Assembly: GCA_031292145.1 (NCBI GenBank)
Contig: JARLHR010000140.1
Span: 1 to 64,000, forward strand
Source of the DNA: Clostridium sp.
GTDB lineage: Bacteria; Bacillota; Clostridia; Clostridiales; Clostridiaceae
DNA: 64,000 nt
Direction: 5' to 3'
In this document: piece after piece, positions 1-8,709 of the stretch
Layout: each line of letters starts with the position of its first letter
Numbering within the stretch: the stretch's first letter is position 1
Position numbers and translations under genes: made by a program
Notes under the pieces: model-generated
Seen by the model: only the letters and a program-made list of their open reading frames with translations
What the model was told of the DNA's origin: nothing
Database searches by the model: none

Positions 1-183
1 AAAGCACTTAATGGGAGCTTGTTCAACATTAGCTTGTCACACTGAAAGTGGGAGCAAGCTAATGTTGATGCAAGCTCCCATTTAGTGCTTTCAGCGAAAT
101 TTTCATAGTCCTGCGTAACACAAATGTATTTGATTTCGGTAAGTTATTGCATAAGGCTAAGTCTTAAATTGGATATCTATAAT
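1..183 (+). repeat. Family-1 hairpin element, copy A (left end cut by window)
   Basis: The first 110 bases form a long imperfect hairpin: AATGGGAGC at 10-18 pairs with GCTCCCATT at 74-82, and AACATTAGCTTG pairs with CAAGCTAATGTT. It is followed by the family's conserved flank (TTTTCATAGTCCT, then TTTCGGT, then GCATAAG) and the end motif GGATATCTAT near 180. Six further full copies share these constant parts but have different helix sequences. The left end lies outside the window. Confidence 0.8.
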
Positions 184-320
184 CTATTTATAGATTGTTT
201 ATAAATCATTTATGAAAAAATTAGACATGACTTTTATAATTAGACTAGCTATTAATAATATGTTAAAAGTACCAATTTTTATTTGTTAATAGCTAAAAAA
301 TATAAAAGGAGATGCAAACT
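184..320 (+). other. AT-rich leader upstream of the first gene
   Basis: This stretch lies between repeat copy A and the first gene. It is very AT-rich and contains the gene's ribosome binding site AAAGGAG at about 305-311. No convincing promoter pair or structured RNA was recognised. Confidence 0.4.
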
Positions 321-1196
321 ATGAAAAGTAAAAAAATTAAAACCATTGTGATAACTGCAGTAGCAGGATGCATGCTATTGTCAATTACGGTAGCGGCATC
401 GGCAAGTAGCGGCTCAGGATATGACACATATAAAAGTGCAGTAAAAGATTTAATGAGTACTAGTAATGCTACGTTTTCAACTACTTTTGAAGTTAAAGAC
501 AATGGAAATGCTAATATTTCGGGGACTAGCGTAGAAAAGCTTGAAGATGCTAATATGTCTTCAGTTACAGATATTAAAAATGGGGATGCGGCAACTGAAA
601 CTGAAACAAGCAGGATAGATGGTAAAACGATTATAAAAAATGGAGACAATTATTATTCAAGAGATAGTAAGGGTAACGGAAAAAATGATAAAATGGAGAA
701 AAAATTTGATTCTTCATCAAGTAAGGCAAAACTAGAGGAAATGGTATTAGATACTTTAGTTGGAGATGTTAAAAACCAATTTGTTGTTGACGGGGATACA
801 ATTAGTGTAAATCTTGAAGGTACACAAATTCCGGAACTTGCTAAATTAGCTATTTCAGCTGCTGTAGAAGAAAGAAATAATAAAAAAGATTATAATAACA
901 AAGGCGGAACTGGAAACGATGGTTTTAAAGAGGCATTAAATAGTATACCAAATCTAAAAAATGTTGATATTAAATCATTGAGCATGACAGCCAAAGTAGA
1001 TGGAAATACATTGACTGAAAATGATGTTAAGGCTGTAATTAGCGGTGAAGACGAAAATGGTGTGTCTCATGAATTTGAAGTATCTGTTGATACAGCTGTT
1101 AGCGCTGTGAATTCTACAAAAGCAGATTCAATTGATACTACAGGTAAGCAAGTACAAACTTTGGCAGATAAATTTACACAACATAAAACAAAATAG
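321..1196 (+). CDS. Secreted protein of unknown function
   Basis: A 291-residue protein with a clear export signal: a Lys-rich start (MKSKKIK), a hydrophobic core and an Ala-Ser-Ala-Ser cleavage zone near residue 30. The mature part is rich in Ser, Asn, Asp and Lys and has no recognised catalytic motif. The ATG at 321 is preferred because AAAGGAG (305-311) sits 9 bases upstream; the in-frame ATG at 312 touches that site. A degraded copy of its 3' end lies about 200 bases downstream. The ABC transporter and two-component genes that follow are separated by 377 bases, so a functional link is only a possibility. I do not recognise the family. Confidence 0.7.
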   Translation: MKSKKIKTIVITAVAGCMLLSITVAASASSGSGYDTYKSAVKDLMSTSNATFSTTFEVKDNGNANISGTSVEKLEDANMSSVTDIKNGDAATETETSRIDGKTIIKNGDNYYSRDSKGNGKNDKMEKKFDSSSSKAKLEEMVLDTLVGDVKNQFVVDGDTISVNLEGTQIPELAKLAISAAVEERNNKKDYNNKGGTGNDGFKEALNSIPNLKNVDIKSLSMTAKVDGNTLTENDVKAVISGEDENGVSHEFEVSVDTAVSAVNSTKADSIDTTGKQVQTLADKFTQHKTK

Positions 1197-1364
1197 ATAT
1201 TAATATATTTATATCTATTTTAGAATTGGCAATTAACGAATATGGGTATGAGAGGTTTTTAGATAGATAAATTTAAAGGGTATTTTATCTTAAATTACCG
1301 ATTTTAATAAATACAAAAATAACATTTGGTTGAATTTTAACAGATTAATTTTTGAAGGAAAATA

Positions 1365-1432
1365 GATACAATTGATATTGTGATTAAACAAGTATAAACT
1401 TTGGAAGATCAATTAAGACATAAAGAAAAGTA
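1365..1432 (+). pseudogene. Degraded partial duplicate of the preceding gene's 3' end
   Basis: The stretch resembles the last ~70 bases of the secreted-protein gene (1124-1196). CAATTGATA, then AAGTA.AAACTTTGG.AGAT, then ACATAAA...AAAATAG-like text occur in the same order, now with an in-frame stop. It looks like the leftover end of a tandem paralogue or a local duplication. The rest of the 1197-1573 gap is AT-rich with nothing else recognised. Confidence 0.5.
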
Positions 1433-1573
1433 AAAAACATTAAAAAAGGGTTATATATTTATAATTAAACTTATGCAATTGAAAAATAATCGACATACTA
1501 TAATTTTTAATAATGTATAGGTCAAGTTATTAATATAAGCCCTTATAATTTTTGAAGTAAAGGAAGGGGTAGT

Positions 1574-2299
1574 ATGAAACCTGCACTTAAAGTTAATGGT
1601 TTAACAAAGATATATAAGAATGGTCGCGGAATTATGGATATATCTTTTGAAATAGAAGAAGGCGATATTTTTGGGTTACTTGGTCCAAATGGCTCCGGAA
1701 AAACTACTACTATGAAAATTATTACTGGCTTGTCTTATGCAGACAAAGGTAGTGTTCAAATATTAGGAAACGATATTTTAGAAGATGGTTCAAAAGTATT
1801 AAATGAAATGGGATGTCTTATTGAAGCACCAGCAATATACGAGTATCTTACAGCTAGAGAAAATTTACAGCTTGCAGCAAATTATTATAAAGAAATTAAA
1901 AAACCTAGAATAGACGATATTCTTACGCAGACAGGATTAATGAAGTATGCTAATGAGAAGGTGAAAAATTTTTCTTTAGGAATGAAGCAGAGATTAGGAA
2001 TTGCATTAGCCCTAGTTTCTAAGCCTAAAGTAGTAATTTTAGATGAGCCTACTAATGGTTTAGATATTGAAGGAACCGTAGAGATTAGAGAAATAATACT
2101 TAAGCAAGCAAAACTTGGGGTGACATTCCTTGTTTCCAGCCACATAGCCCATGAAATTGAGTTGATGTGCAATAAATTTGGTATTATAAAAGAGGGGAAA
2201 TTGTTAAAGACAGCATCAATGAAAAAAGCATTAGATGAATGTGGTACTTTAGAAAAATATTTTCTTAAATATGTTAGTGGAAAGGAGACGGAGGCATGA
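1574..2299 (+). CDS. ABC transporter ATP-binding protein (BcrA-type)
   Basis: A 241-residue cytoplasmic ATPase. Walker A GPNGSGKTT lies at residues 37-45, the ABC signature FSLGMKQR at 133-140 and Walker B VVILDEPTNGLD at 153-164, followed by the switch histidine in SSHIAHE. The layout matches the single-domain ATPases of ABC-2 exporters such as bacitracin or lantibiotic self-protection systems. A strong site GGAAGGGG precedes the ATG. Its stop overlaps the start of the permease gene by 4 bases (ATGA), so the two are translationally coupled. The substrate cannot be read from sequence; a kinase/regulator pair downstream suggests response to an envelope stress or an antimicrobial. Confidence 0.88.
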   Translation: MKPALKVNGLTKIYKNGRGIMDISFEIEEGDIFGLLGPNGSGKTTTMKIITGLSYADKGSVQILGNDILEDGSKVLNEMGCLIEAPAIYEYLTARENLQLAANYYKEIKKPRIDDILTQTGLMKYANEKVKNFSLGMKQRLGIALALVSKPKVVILDEPTNGLDIEGTVEIREIILKQAKLGVTFLVSSHIAHEIELMCNKFGIIKEGKLLKTASMKKALDECGTLEKYFLKYVSGKETEA

Positions 2300-3033
2300 A
2301 GCAGATAGAAGTGGGAATAATTAATGAAAGTACAAAATTATTTAAAAGGAATAAGTACAGAATATTATTAATTTCTATTGGAATTTTAGTTATAGCTTTA
2401 GGTTTATTGAGTAATTTTACAGAAGGTTATATGAATATTTCATTATCAAATCTTCCATTAAACGTTCTATCAATGTTAAATATTATATTTATTCCTTTGA
2501 TTTGCTTTATGGCAGTTGCTGATTTGTTTGCAGCAGAACAAGAAAATGGATCAATTAAAGCAATAATAACAAGACCTATAACTAGAAATGAAATTCTTAT
2601 TTCTAAGATGTTATCTATTTTAATTTATGTAATAAGCATTTTAACAGTAACATTTATAATAGGATCAATTATGGGAATAGTTTTTGGAAAAACACAAGTC
2701 ATAAGTATTCCACAGATTTTTACAGCATATGTTATGTCTATACTGCCTATAATACCAACAATTTTTCTTTCAATATTAATATCGCAATTATCAAGAAGTA
2801 GTTCATCTTCAGTAATGCTTTCGGTACTGATTTATATTATAATTATGTTAATTACAATAGTAATACCATCAATATCATCAATGGTATTTATTTCATATGC
2901 AAATTGGTATAAACTATTTATTGGAGCTAAAATGCCTATGAAATCAATTTTAACAATTATAGGATTATTTTTAGGATATTCTTTATTGTTTTTTTCTGGA
3001 GCATATGCATTATTTGAAAAAAGAGAATATTAA
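2296..3033 (+). CDS. ABC-2 family transporter permease
   Basis: A 245-residue integral membrane protein with about six hydrophobic segments (roughly residues 23-41, 56-76, 105-130, 145-165, 175-197 and 218-238). The motif AAEQENGSIKAIITRPI after the second segment is typical of ABC-2 permeases (NatB/BcrB-like). It overlaps the ATPase gene by 4 bases and should form the membrane half of the same exporter. Downstream, 93 bases separate it from the sensor kinase gene, with no terminator seen, so the four genes may form one transcription unit. Confidence 0.85.
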   Translation: MKQIEVGIINESTKLFKRNKYRILLISIGILVIALGLLSNFTEGYMNISLSNLPLNVLSMLNIIFIPLICFMAVADLFAAEQENGSIKAIITRPITRNEILISKMLSILIYVISILTVTFIIGSIMGIVFGKTQVISIPQIFTAYVMSILPIIPTIFLSILISQLSRSSSSSVMLSVLIYIIIMLITIVIPSISSMVFISYANWYKLFIGAKMPMKSILTIIGLFLGYSLLFFSGAYALFEKREY

Positions 3034-3126
3034 TTTTACATTCTGAATTGATAAATAAAACGTGGTACAGCCACTTTTGCTCTTAAAGTGATTAATTAAT
3101 AGATAAGCTGGGGGGATGCCTTAAAT

Positions 3127-4578
3127 ATGATGATAAAAAAACGTCTTGTTATTTCCAATATTCTTATGTTAATAGTTCCTGCAATATTAGTAGTAGTTAT
3201 TGCAGGTGGTGTCCTTGAAGGTTTTACAGAGATATATGGTAAGAATATAAAAGTTTTAGATGAAGGCAATGGAAGTTATTTTGTACAAAAAACTTTATAT
3301 TCTTATAGCAAGGAAATTAGAAATAATCATGAAGAAATTAAAGGAGATACGAAAGTTGAAGAAGCTCTTAAAAATGTAGGTTATAATTTAATAATTACTA
3401 ATGATGGAGATACTGTATTTTCCAACTTAACTGATGATGATAAAAATGCTATGTCTAAAATTCAAGAGGATATGCTTTCTTCATCGGATTCAATAGTACT
3501 CGAAGTTAATTCTATTAGCTTAGTTAAAAATAGTTTTATCAGAGATGGAAAAACTATTAATATGGTTGCTATTAAATCAAACAGGTTAGTGGGCAAACAG
3601 CAGATGAAAGAGGAGGTAAGAACCTTTTTTGTTAGTTATATGGGGATTGTATTTATAATAGCTTTGCTTATAATTATATTAACTAATGGTATACTATCAT
3701 CTCGTGTAGCTAAAAGCTTGATTGAACCTTTAGATTTATTAAGTTATGGTGCGGGACAGATAGAAGAAGGCAACCTTGATTTTAAAATGAACTATAAAGG
3801 TACAGATGAATTTGCTAAGGTTTGTGCTGATTTTGATAAAATGAGAATTAGGCTTAAGGAATCTGTTAATATGCAGTTAAAATATGAGGAAAATAGAAAA
3901 GAATTAGTTGCAGGAATATCTCATGATTTACGTACTCCGTTAACAACAATCAAGGGATATGCAAAGGGATTAAAGGATGGAATTGCAAATACGCCTGAAA
4001 AATGTGAAAGATACCATGAAATTATATATAATAAAGCTTGTGACTTGGATATGCTAGTGGATAAGTTATTTTTATTTTCTAAATTAGATACAGGAAAATT
4101 TCCCTTCAATTTTGAAAAAGTAAATTGTAATGATTTCTTTTCAAGCTTTTTTAATAGTGCTGTGGATGAATTTAAAGGAAAAGGCCTTGATTTAACTTAT
4201 GAAAATAATTGTGATGATAAGATTTTTATTAATATTGACTGTGAGGAAATACATAGAGTTCTTATTAATATACTTGAAAATAGTGTGAAATATAAAATAA
4301 AAGAGTATGGAAATGTAAGTATTACAACAAATAAAAGAGAAGATAGGATTGTTTTAACAATTAAAGATGATGGGCCAGGCGTTTCGGAGGAAAACCTCTC
4401 GCGTTTATTTGTAAGTTTCTATAGAGAAGATTCATCAAGAACTAATCCAAGTGAAGGCAGTGGACTTGGTCTTTCAATAGCTGAATATATAGTTAAAGCT
4501 CATGAGGGCACAATAAGAGCTGAAAACATGGATGGTCTTGCAATTATTATAACTTTACCTATTTTTCAACAAATATAG
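3127..4578 (+). CDS. Sensor histidine kinase
   Basis: A 483-residue membrane kinase. It has an N-terminal membrane segment (residues 8-28), an extracytoplasmic sensor region of about 135 residues, a second membrane segment (about 168-190) and a HAMP linker (about 190-245). The HisKA box ISHDLRTPL follows, with phospho-acceptor His266, and then the ATPase domain with N (ILENSVKY), G1 (DDGPG) and G2 (GSGLGLS) boxes. The large sensor separates it from the short BceS-type kinases. The start could be either of the two adjacent ATGs (3127, 3130), with GGGGGG upstream. It very probably phosphorylates the response regulator encoded 77-84 bases downstream. Confidence 0.9.
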   Translation: MMIKKRLVISNILMLIVPAILVVVIAGGVLEGFTEIYGKNIKVLDEGNGSYFVQKTLYSYSKEIRNNHEEIKGDTKVEEALKNVGYNLIITNDGDTVFSNLTDDDKNAMSKIQEDMLSSSDSIVLEVNSISLVKNSFIRDGKTINMVAIKSNRLVGKQQMKEEVRTFFVSYMGIVFIIALLIIILTNGILSSRVAKSLIEPLDLLSYGAGQIEEGNLDFKMNYKGTDEFAKVCADFDKMRIRLKESVNMQLKYEENRKELVAGISHDLRTPLTTIKGYAKGLKDGIANTPEKCERYHEIIYNKACDLDMLVDKLFLFSKLDTGKFPFNFEKVNCNDFFSSFFNSAVDEFKGKGLDLTYENNCDDKIFINIDCEEIHRVLINILENSVKYKIKEYGNVSITTNKREDRIVLTIKDDGPGVSEENLSRLFVSFYREDSSRTNPSEGSGLGLSIAEYIVKAHEGTIRAENMDGLAIIITLPIFQQI

Positions 4579-4655
4579 AACATATAAAGAGAAACACAAG
4601 TAATATGATTCTTGATTTGTGAATTGTAAACTGTTAACTGTATAAGGTGGGAGAG

Positions 4656-5360
4656 ATGGAAATGAGGAGAATACTTATTGTAGAAGACGATAAACTTATT
4701 GCAGAATTAGAAAGAGATTATCTTGAAATAAATGGATTTGAAACTGAAATTGCAATAAATGGAGATAAGGGATTGGAACTAGCACTAAATGAGGATTTTG
4801 ATTTAATACTTCTTGACTTAATGCTTCCAAGTAAAGATGGATTTCAACTTTGCAGGGAGATAATAAATAATAAAGAAATACCTATATTGATGGTTACAGC
4901 CAAAAAAGAATCCATAGATAAGATTAGAGGACTTGGTCTTGGGGCAGACGATTATATTGTTAAGCCTTTCGATCCAAGTGAGCTTGTAGCTAGAGTAAAT
5001 GCACATCTTTCTCGTTATGATAGATTAACTTCTATGGAAAAAAATGACGACCTAGAGCTTGGTGCGATAACTTTGGGAAGAGTAAAGATATTACCAAAGG
5101 CCTGGAGAGTATATGTGGATGACAAGGAAGTTAAATTTGCTAATAAAGAATTTGAATTGCTATTATTTTTAGCAACTAATCCTAATATTGTATTTTCTAA
5201 AACAACTCTTTTAGATAGGATTTGGGGATTAGACTCATTGGCGGATGTTGCTACTGTTACAGTACATGTCAATAGAATTAGAGAGAAGATTGAGGAAGAT
5301 AGCAGCAATCCTAAATTTATAGAAACTGTATGGGGTGCAGGCTATAGATTTAAAATATAG
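4656..5360 (+). CDS. OmpR/PhoB-family response regulator
   Basis: A DNA-binding response regulator of about 234 residues. The receiver domain has the acidic pocket VEDD, the phospho-acceptor Asp in LLDLMLPSKDG, the Thr in MVTAKKE and the Lys in DDYIVKPFD. A winged helix fills the C-terminal half (FELLLFLATNP to GAGYRFKI). Three in-frame starts compete: GTG 4647, ATG 4656 and ATG 4662. The AAGGTGG site at 4644-4650 favours 4656 or 4662. Its partner is the kinase just upstream; likely targets are this operon's transporter genes. The hairpin at the convergent end is shared with the next gene on the other strand. Confidence 0.9.
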   Translation: MEMRRILIVEDDKLIAELERDYLEINGFETEIAINGDKGLELALNEDFDLILLDLMLPSKDGFQLCREIINNKEIPILMVTAKKESIDKIRGLGLGADDYIVKPFDPSELVARVNAHLSRYDRLTSMEKNDDLELGAITLGRVKILPKAWRVYVDDKEVKFANKEFELLLFLATNPNIVFSKTTLLDRIWGLDSLADVATVTVHVNRIREKIEEDSSNPKFIETVWGAGYRFKI

Positions 5361-5383
5361 TTATAATTTTATAGGAAGTTATA

Positions 5384-5424
5384 TTAAAAAATGCTTAATT
5401 AGCATTTATGCTAATTAAGCATTT
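5384..5424 (-). terminator. Terminator of the phospholipase-like gene (minus strand)
   Basis: A 16-bp perfect stem (5389-5404 with 5409-5424) and a 4-base loop, followed on the minus strand by six T residues. The stem contains the last codons and stop of the minus-strand gene. It may also slow plus-strand transcription from the response regulator, although no T-run follows on that side. Confidence 0.8.
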
Positions 5425-6052
5425 GGGGACTTAAGATTTTTCTGTCTAGCCTTATGCGTGAGAAATGCAACTGTTTAGTACCATATGTAATACGATGTGA
5501 AAAATTAAAATTAAAGATAACAGAGCAAATAAAAGAACTAATTTCAATGCAGTTTGTAATATCCCAAAGGTAGGATTTATCACCTTTAACATAGTTAATT
5601 AATGTATTATAAAGTTCACTTTTTATTGAAGATACATCATTTAGAACTAAATTCTCGTTAGCTAAATTATTATGAATTTGATTTTTAATAATATCAAAAT
5701 TCTTAAATAAATATTTCTGCAACCCACGTTCATATTTTAAGTGATAGGAAATACTGCCGATTGAACCGGAAATATGAGAATGGCAACAAAAATCACAAAG
5801 GTAATGAACTACTATTCCAAGCTGCATAGAAGAATAAGCATTAAAATTTTTTATAGATAGAAGACTTTCTATTTTTTTATTAATATACTCAAGAGATTTT
5901 TCCATGTAATGAGGGTGAGTTTTAACCAGCCAACTTTGATCAACCATTACTAATCCAAAATTAAACATAAATTTGGAAAATCCTTTTGGAATAATATTAT
6001 TGTTTTTTATCAAAGACAATTTTGCCAATTTAACATGAGTGTTCACTTTCAT
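5411..6052 (-). CDS. Zinc-dependent phospholipase C-like protein
   Basis: A 213-residue protein beginning MKVNTHVKLAKLSL with no signal peptide. The core VVHYLCDFCCHSHISG, with an earlier HPHYMEKSL, has the spaced His/Asp ligands of the zinc-dependent phospholipase C / nuclease-like fold (PF00882). Many clostridia encode such short, leaderless members; their substrate is unknown. A site AAAGGAATG precedes the ATG. The gene stands alone and convergent to the two-component operon. The family assignment rests on the His pattern and size, so lipase activity is only inferred. Confidence 0.65.
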   Translation of the reverse strand: MKVNTHVKLAKLSLIKNNNIIPKGFSKFMFNFGLVMVDQSWLVKTHPHYMEKSLEYINKKIESLLSIKNFNAYSSMQLGIVVHYLCDFCCHSHISGSIGSISYHLKYERGLQKYLFKNFDIIKNQIHNNLANENLVLNDVSSIKSELYNTLINYVKGDKSYLWDITNCIEISSFICSVIFNFNFSHRITYGTKQLHFSRIRLDRKILSPQMLN

Positions 6053-6338
6053 AATTAATCATTCCTTTAATACATAATAAATTATATCCTTCTAGCATGT
6101 AAATATCGAGATTTTATTATATATTAATACAGTTATATAAACTTGATGTAAATCAAATATAAATAATATATAAACTTAATTAATAAAAGTGATCTTGTGT
6201 CTACTTAAATTAAAGAGCATACGTAAATTAAGTATTAAAATATGCAAAGGGTAAGATTTTTTACATTAAAAAACAAAAAATACATATTAGCTCTTTTTTT
6301 ACTTATACTATTAGTGTATAATAGCATAATAAAATATA
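6053..6338 (+). promoter_or_regulatory. Divergent intergenic region with a probable promoter for the MFS gene
   Basis: The gap lies between the divergent phospholipase-like and MFS genes and is very AT-rich. A good -10 box TATAAT sits at 6317-6322, about 75 bases before the MFS start. The matching -35 is poor. Nothing else is recognised. Confidence 0.45.
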
Positions 6339-6374
6339 AGCTCATTGATAATATGGGCTTAATTTTTTTATAGA
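6339..6374 (+). terminator. Terminator-like hairpin in the leader of the MFS gene
   Basis: AAGCTCAT pairs with ATGGGCTT (one G-T pair, 7-base loop) and is followed by AATTTTTTTA. It lies between the TATAAT box at 6317 and the ribosome binding site at about 6385, so a transcript starting there would meet it before the gene. This is the arrangement expected of an attenuator, but the stem is short and could be weak. Confidence 0.45.
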
Positions 6375-6396
6375 CATTTTTATAAGGGGGCTAAAG

Positions 6397-7641
6397 ATGA
6401 ATATTTTTAATACATATAAAGGACTGCCGAAAAGTATATATGCACTTTTTTGTGTTCAGATAGTTAATAGGTTTGGTGACTTTGTGTTTCCATTTTTATC
6501 TTTATTACTAACACAAAAACTTAATTTTTCTTATTCAACAACAGGAATAATTGTAATGATAACGTCATTAGTTTCTATGCCTGCAGCACTTTTAGGAGGG
6601 AAATTTGCGGATCAGGTGAGCAGAAGAAGAACTTATTTTGTGGGACAAGGTTTAGCAGCTTTAGCTATTTTAATTTGCGGAACCATAAAAAATCCTCTAA
6701 TTATTGTTGTTTTGTTAATTGTTTCAGCATTCTTTAACGGATTTGTCAGACCTACACTTTCTGCAATTATAGCAGATGTATTAACACCGGAGAAAAGACA
6801 AATTGGTTCTTCGTTAACTTATTTAGGAATAAATATAGGGGTTTCAGTAGGACCTATAGTAGCAGGTTTTCTTTTTAATAATTATATTTCACTTCTTTTT
6901 ATTTTAGATGCGTTAACTTCATTTATTGCAATAATAATATTTTATATTTATGTAGAAGAAACAAAACCAAAGCTTGGAATTAAGGAAGAAAATAATTTGA
7001 AAGAAAGAGAAGAATTGGGGAATGTAGTCCAAATACTTTTAAAAAGGCCAGAATTAACTCTTTTTATGATGTTTAATATGTTTTATAGTTTTGCATATAC
7101 TCAAATTTCATTTTCTATGCCAATGATGCTTAATGAAGTATTTGGAACTGATGGAACCACAAAATTTGGTTATTTGATGAGTGTTAATGCGATGACTGTA
7201 ATATTTTTAACAGTTTTAATTATTGCCATAACTAAAAGATTTTCAACTCTTATAAATGTAATATTTGCAGGAGTTTTTTATATGATAGGGTTTGGAATGA
7301 TAGGCATAATAGGAAATTCCTTTTTATTATATATAATTTCAACTATCATTTGGTCAATAGGTGAAGTCATAGCTGCAACAAATAATGGAGTATACATTGC
7401 AAATAACAGTCCTAAAAATTTCAGAGCAAGAATTAGTGCTGTAAGTAATTTAACGTATGCTATAGCAATTGCATTGGGTACTTCCCTGGTTGGAAAATAT
7501 ATAGATTTTTATGGAATCAATAAAGTTTGGCCTCTAGTTTTTGTAGTAGCTTGTATCGGAGTGGGACTTATGGCAGCATTGTATATATATAAATTAAGAA
7601 GTGATAAAAGGGAAATAACTAAAAGAGAAGAAGTTTGTTAA
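6397..7641 (+). CDS. MFS transporter, drug-efflux type
   Basis: A 414-residue protein with about twelve membrane segments. The cytoplasmic loop after segment 2 reads GGKFADQVSRRRTYFVG, the MFS motif A, and TYLGINIGVSVGPIVAG in segment 5 resembles the antiporter motif C. These point to a proton-coupled exporter of the multidrug type. A strong site AAGGGGG lies before the ATG. The leader holds a terminator-like hairpin, suggesting that expression may depend on readthrough. The gene is followed by a small gene with its own ribosome binding site. Confidence 0.85.
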   Translation: MNIFNTYKGLPKSIYALFCVQIVNRFGDFVFPFLSLLLTQKLNFSYSTTGIIVMITSLVSMPAALLGGKFADQVSRRRTYFVGQGLAALAILICGTIKNPLIIVVLLIVSAFFNGFVRPTLSAIIADVLTPEKRQIGSSLTYLGINIGVSVGPIVAGFLFNNYISLLFILDALTSFIAIIIFYIYVEETKPKLGIKEENNLKEREELGNVVQILLKRPELTLFMMFNMFYSFAYTQISFSMPMMLNEVFGTDGTTKFGYLMSVNAMTVIFLTVLIIAITKRFSTLINVIFAGVFYMIGFGMIGIIGNSFLLYIISTIIWSIGEVIAATNNGVYIANNSPKNFRARISAVSNLTYAIAIALGTSLVGKYIDFYGINKVWPLVFVVACIGVGLMAALYIYKLRSDKREITKREEVC

Positions 7642-7726
7642 CTTTATTGTATTTTTAAAGCTATGAAAGTTTGAGAATAATTTTTTCTTATATGGTAAAG
7701 CTAAAGTCATGTAAGGAGGAGTATAC

Positions 7727-7867
7727 ATGGCAAACAAGCGTAAAGTTACTAAAAAGCAAATGGCTTCTTTAGGATTAAGAAAAACTGAAAATGGTGATTA
7801 TGATTATATAAATCCAGATGATAAAGATTCAAAATATAAACCTGTTAGAAGAGAGCCTGCAAAATAA
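7727..7867 (+). CDS. Small basic/acidic protein of unknown function (46 aa)
   Basis: A short reading frame with an excellent ribosome binding site (AAGGAGGAG at about 7713-7721) and a correctly spaced ATG. The product MANKRKVTKKQMASLGLRK... ends DSKYKPVRREPAK and is highly charged, with no membrane segment or cysteine. The terminator hairpin begins inside its last codons. I do not recognise a family, but the strong start site and adjoining terminator make it a likely real gene. Confidence 0.7.
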   Translation: MANKRKVTKKQMASLGLRKTENGDYDYINPDDKDSKYKPVRREPAK

Positions 7868-7882
7868 AAGGCTCTTTTTTTA
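7850..7882 (+). terminator. Intrinsic terminator after the 46-aa gene
   Basis: GAGAGCC at 7851-7857 pairs with GGCTCTT at 7870-7876, followed by a run of T. The left arm is inside the coding sequence. Confidence 0.8.
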
Positions 7883-7955
7883 TGGATTTAAGTCTAAATT
7901 TATTTGATTATTGGAAGTCGTATGGCCTGTTGGAATGAAATTAATAAGTTTTGTA

Positions 7956-7982
7956 TAAGGCACAATCAAAAAATAATAAATA
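7956..7982 (+). repeat. Family-2 element, solo left end
   Basis: The text TAAGGCACAATCAAAAAA followed by TAATAA matches the left end of the family-2 elements at 9826 and 24801. No matching right end is visible before the next gene, so this is probably a remnant. Confidence 0.5.
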
Positions 7983-8065
7983 TAGGTAGTGTGTGGGTTT
8001 AATAAAATTTGAAAAATATAGAAAGTAATTTTGCTTTGTCAGATTTTAAAGTGTGATTACGAACT

Positions 8066-8095
8066 ATATTATATTATATTATATTATATTATATA
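8066..8095 (+). repeat. ATATT pentanucleotide tandem repeat
   Basis: Five perfect ATATT units (8066-8090) run into ATATA, about 60 bases before the sigma factor start. Copy-number change here would alter promoter spacing if a promoter overlaps it; no consensus promoter is obvious. ACCCC at about 8110, upstream of the start, is a weak hint of a SigI-type -35 element. Confidence 0.6.
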
Positions 8096-8153
8096 AGATA
8101 TAAACATTACCCCTTTTAGTATTGATAACGGTAAAAAAGAAAGAAGGTGCATT

Positions 8154-8708
8154 TTGATTTCAGATAATGAATTACTTAATATTTTGCATACTAAACCTGA
8201 AATGGGTCTTAAGATTATGATGGATAATTACATGGCTCTTGCTTATACAATAATATTCAATAAACTTTCAGGGATATACTCAAGAGAGGATATCGAAGAA
8301 TGTGTAAGTGATGTGTTTTTTGAAATATTTCATCATAGAGATAGGATTAATTTAGAAAAGGGCTCTGTAAAAGCACTTTTGGCAGTTGTAGCAAAAAGAA
8401 AAGCAATTGATATGTATAGAAAAAATAAGAATAATAACTATGTTCATATAGAGGATATATCAGAGGACTTATATAGTTCAAGAAATGAAGTAGAAGATTC
8501 ATTTGCATTAAAAGAGAGTAACTCAATATTAATTAATGCTATAAAATCTTTAGGGGAACCGGATGGTGAAATAATTATAAGAAAATATTATTTTCATCAA
8601 AGTTCAAAAGACATTTCTAAGGAGCTTGGAATCAAAGTTAATACTATTGATAAAAAGGTGTCAAGATGCATGGGAAAGCTAAAAAAAGTATTAGGAGGGA
8701 TTATGTAA
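8154..8708 (+). CDS. SigI-type RNA polymerase sigma factor
   Basis: A 184-residue sigma-70 family factor of the alternative, ECF-like size. Region 2 covers residues ~25-95 (core-binding segment ECVSDVFFEIFHH) and region 4 covers ~125-180 (HQSSKDISKELGIKVNTIDKKVSR, a helix-turn-helix). It starts at TTG, set by AAGAAGGTG 7 bases upstream. Only one base separates its stop from the downstream gene for an RsgI-like anti-sigma factor, the usual SigI/RsgI arrangement. In clostridia such pairs control polysaccharide-degradation or envelope genes; the targets here are not known. Confidence 0.8.
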   Translation: MISDNELLNILHTKPEMGLKIMMDNYMALAYTIIFNKLSGIYSREDIEECVSDVFFEIFHHRDRINLEKGSVKALLAVVAKRKAIDMYRKNKNNNYVHIEDISEDLYSSRNEVEDSFALKESNSILINAIKSLGEPDGEIIIRKYYFHQSSKDISKELGIKVNTIDKKVSRCMGKLKKVLGGIM

Positions 8709-8709
8709 G

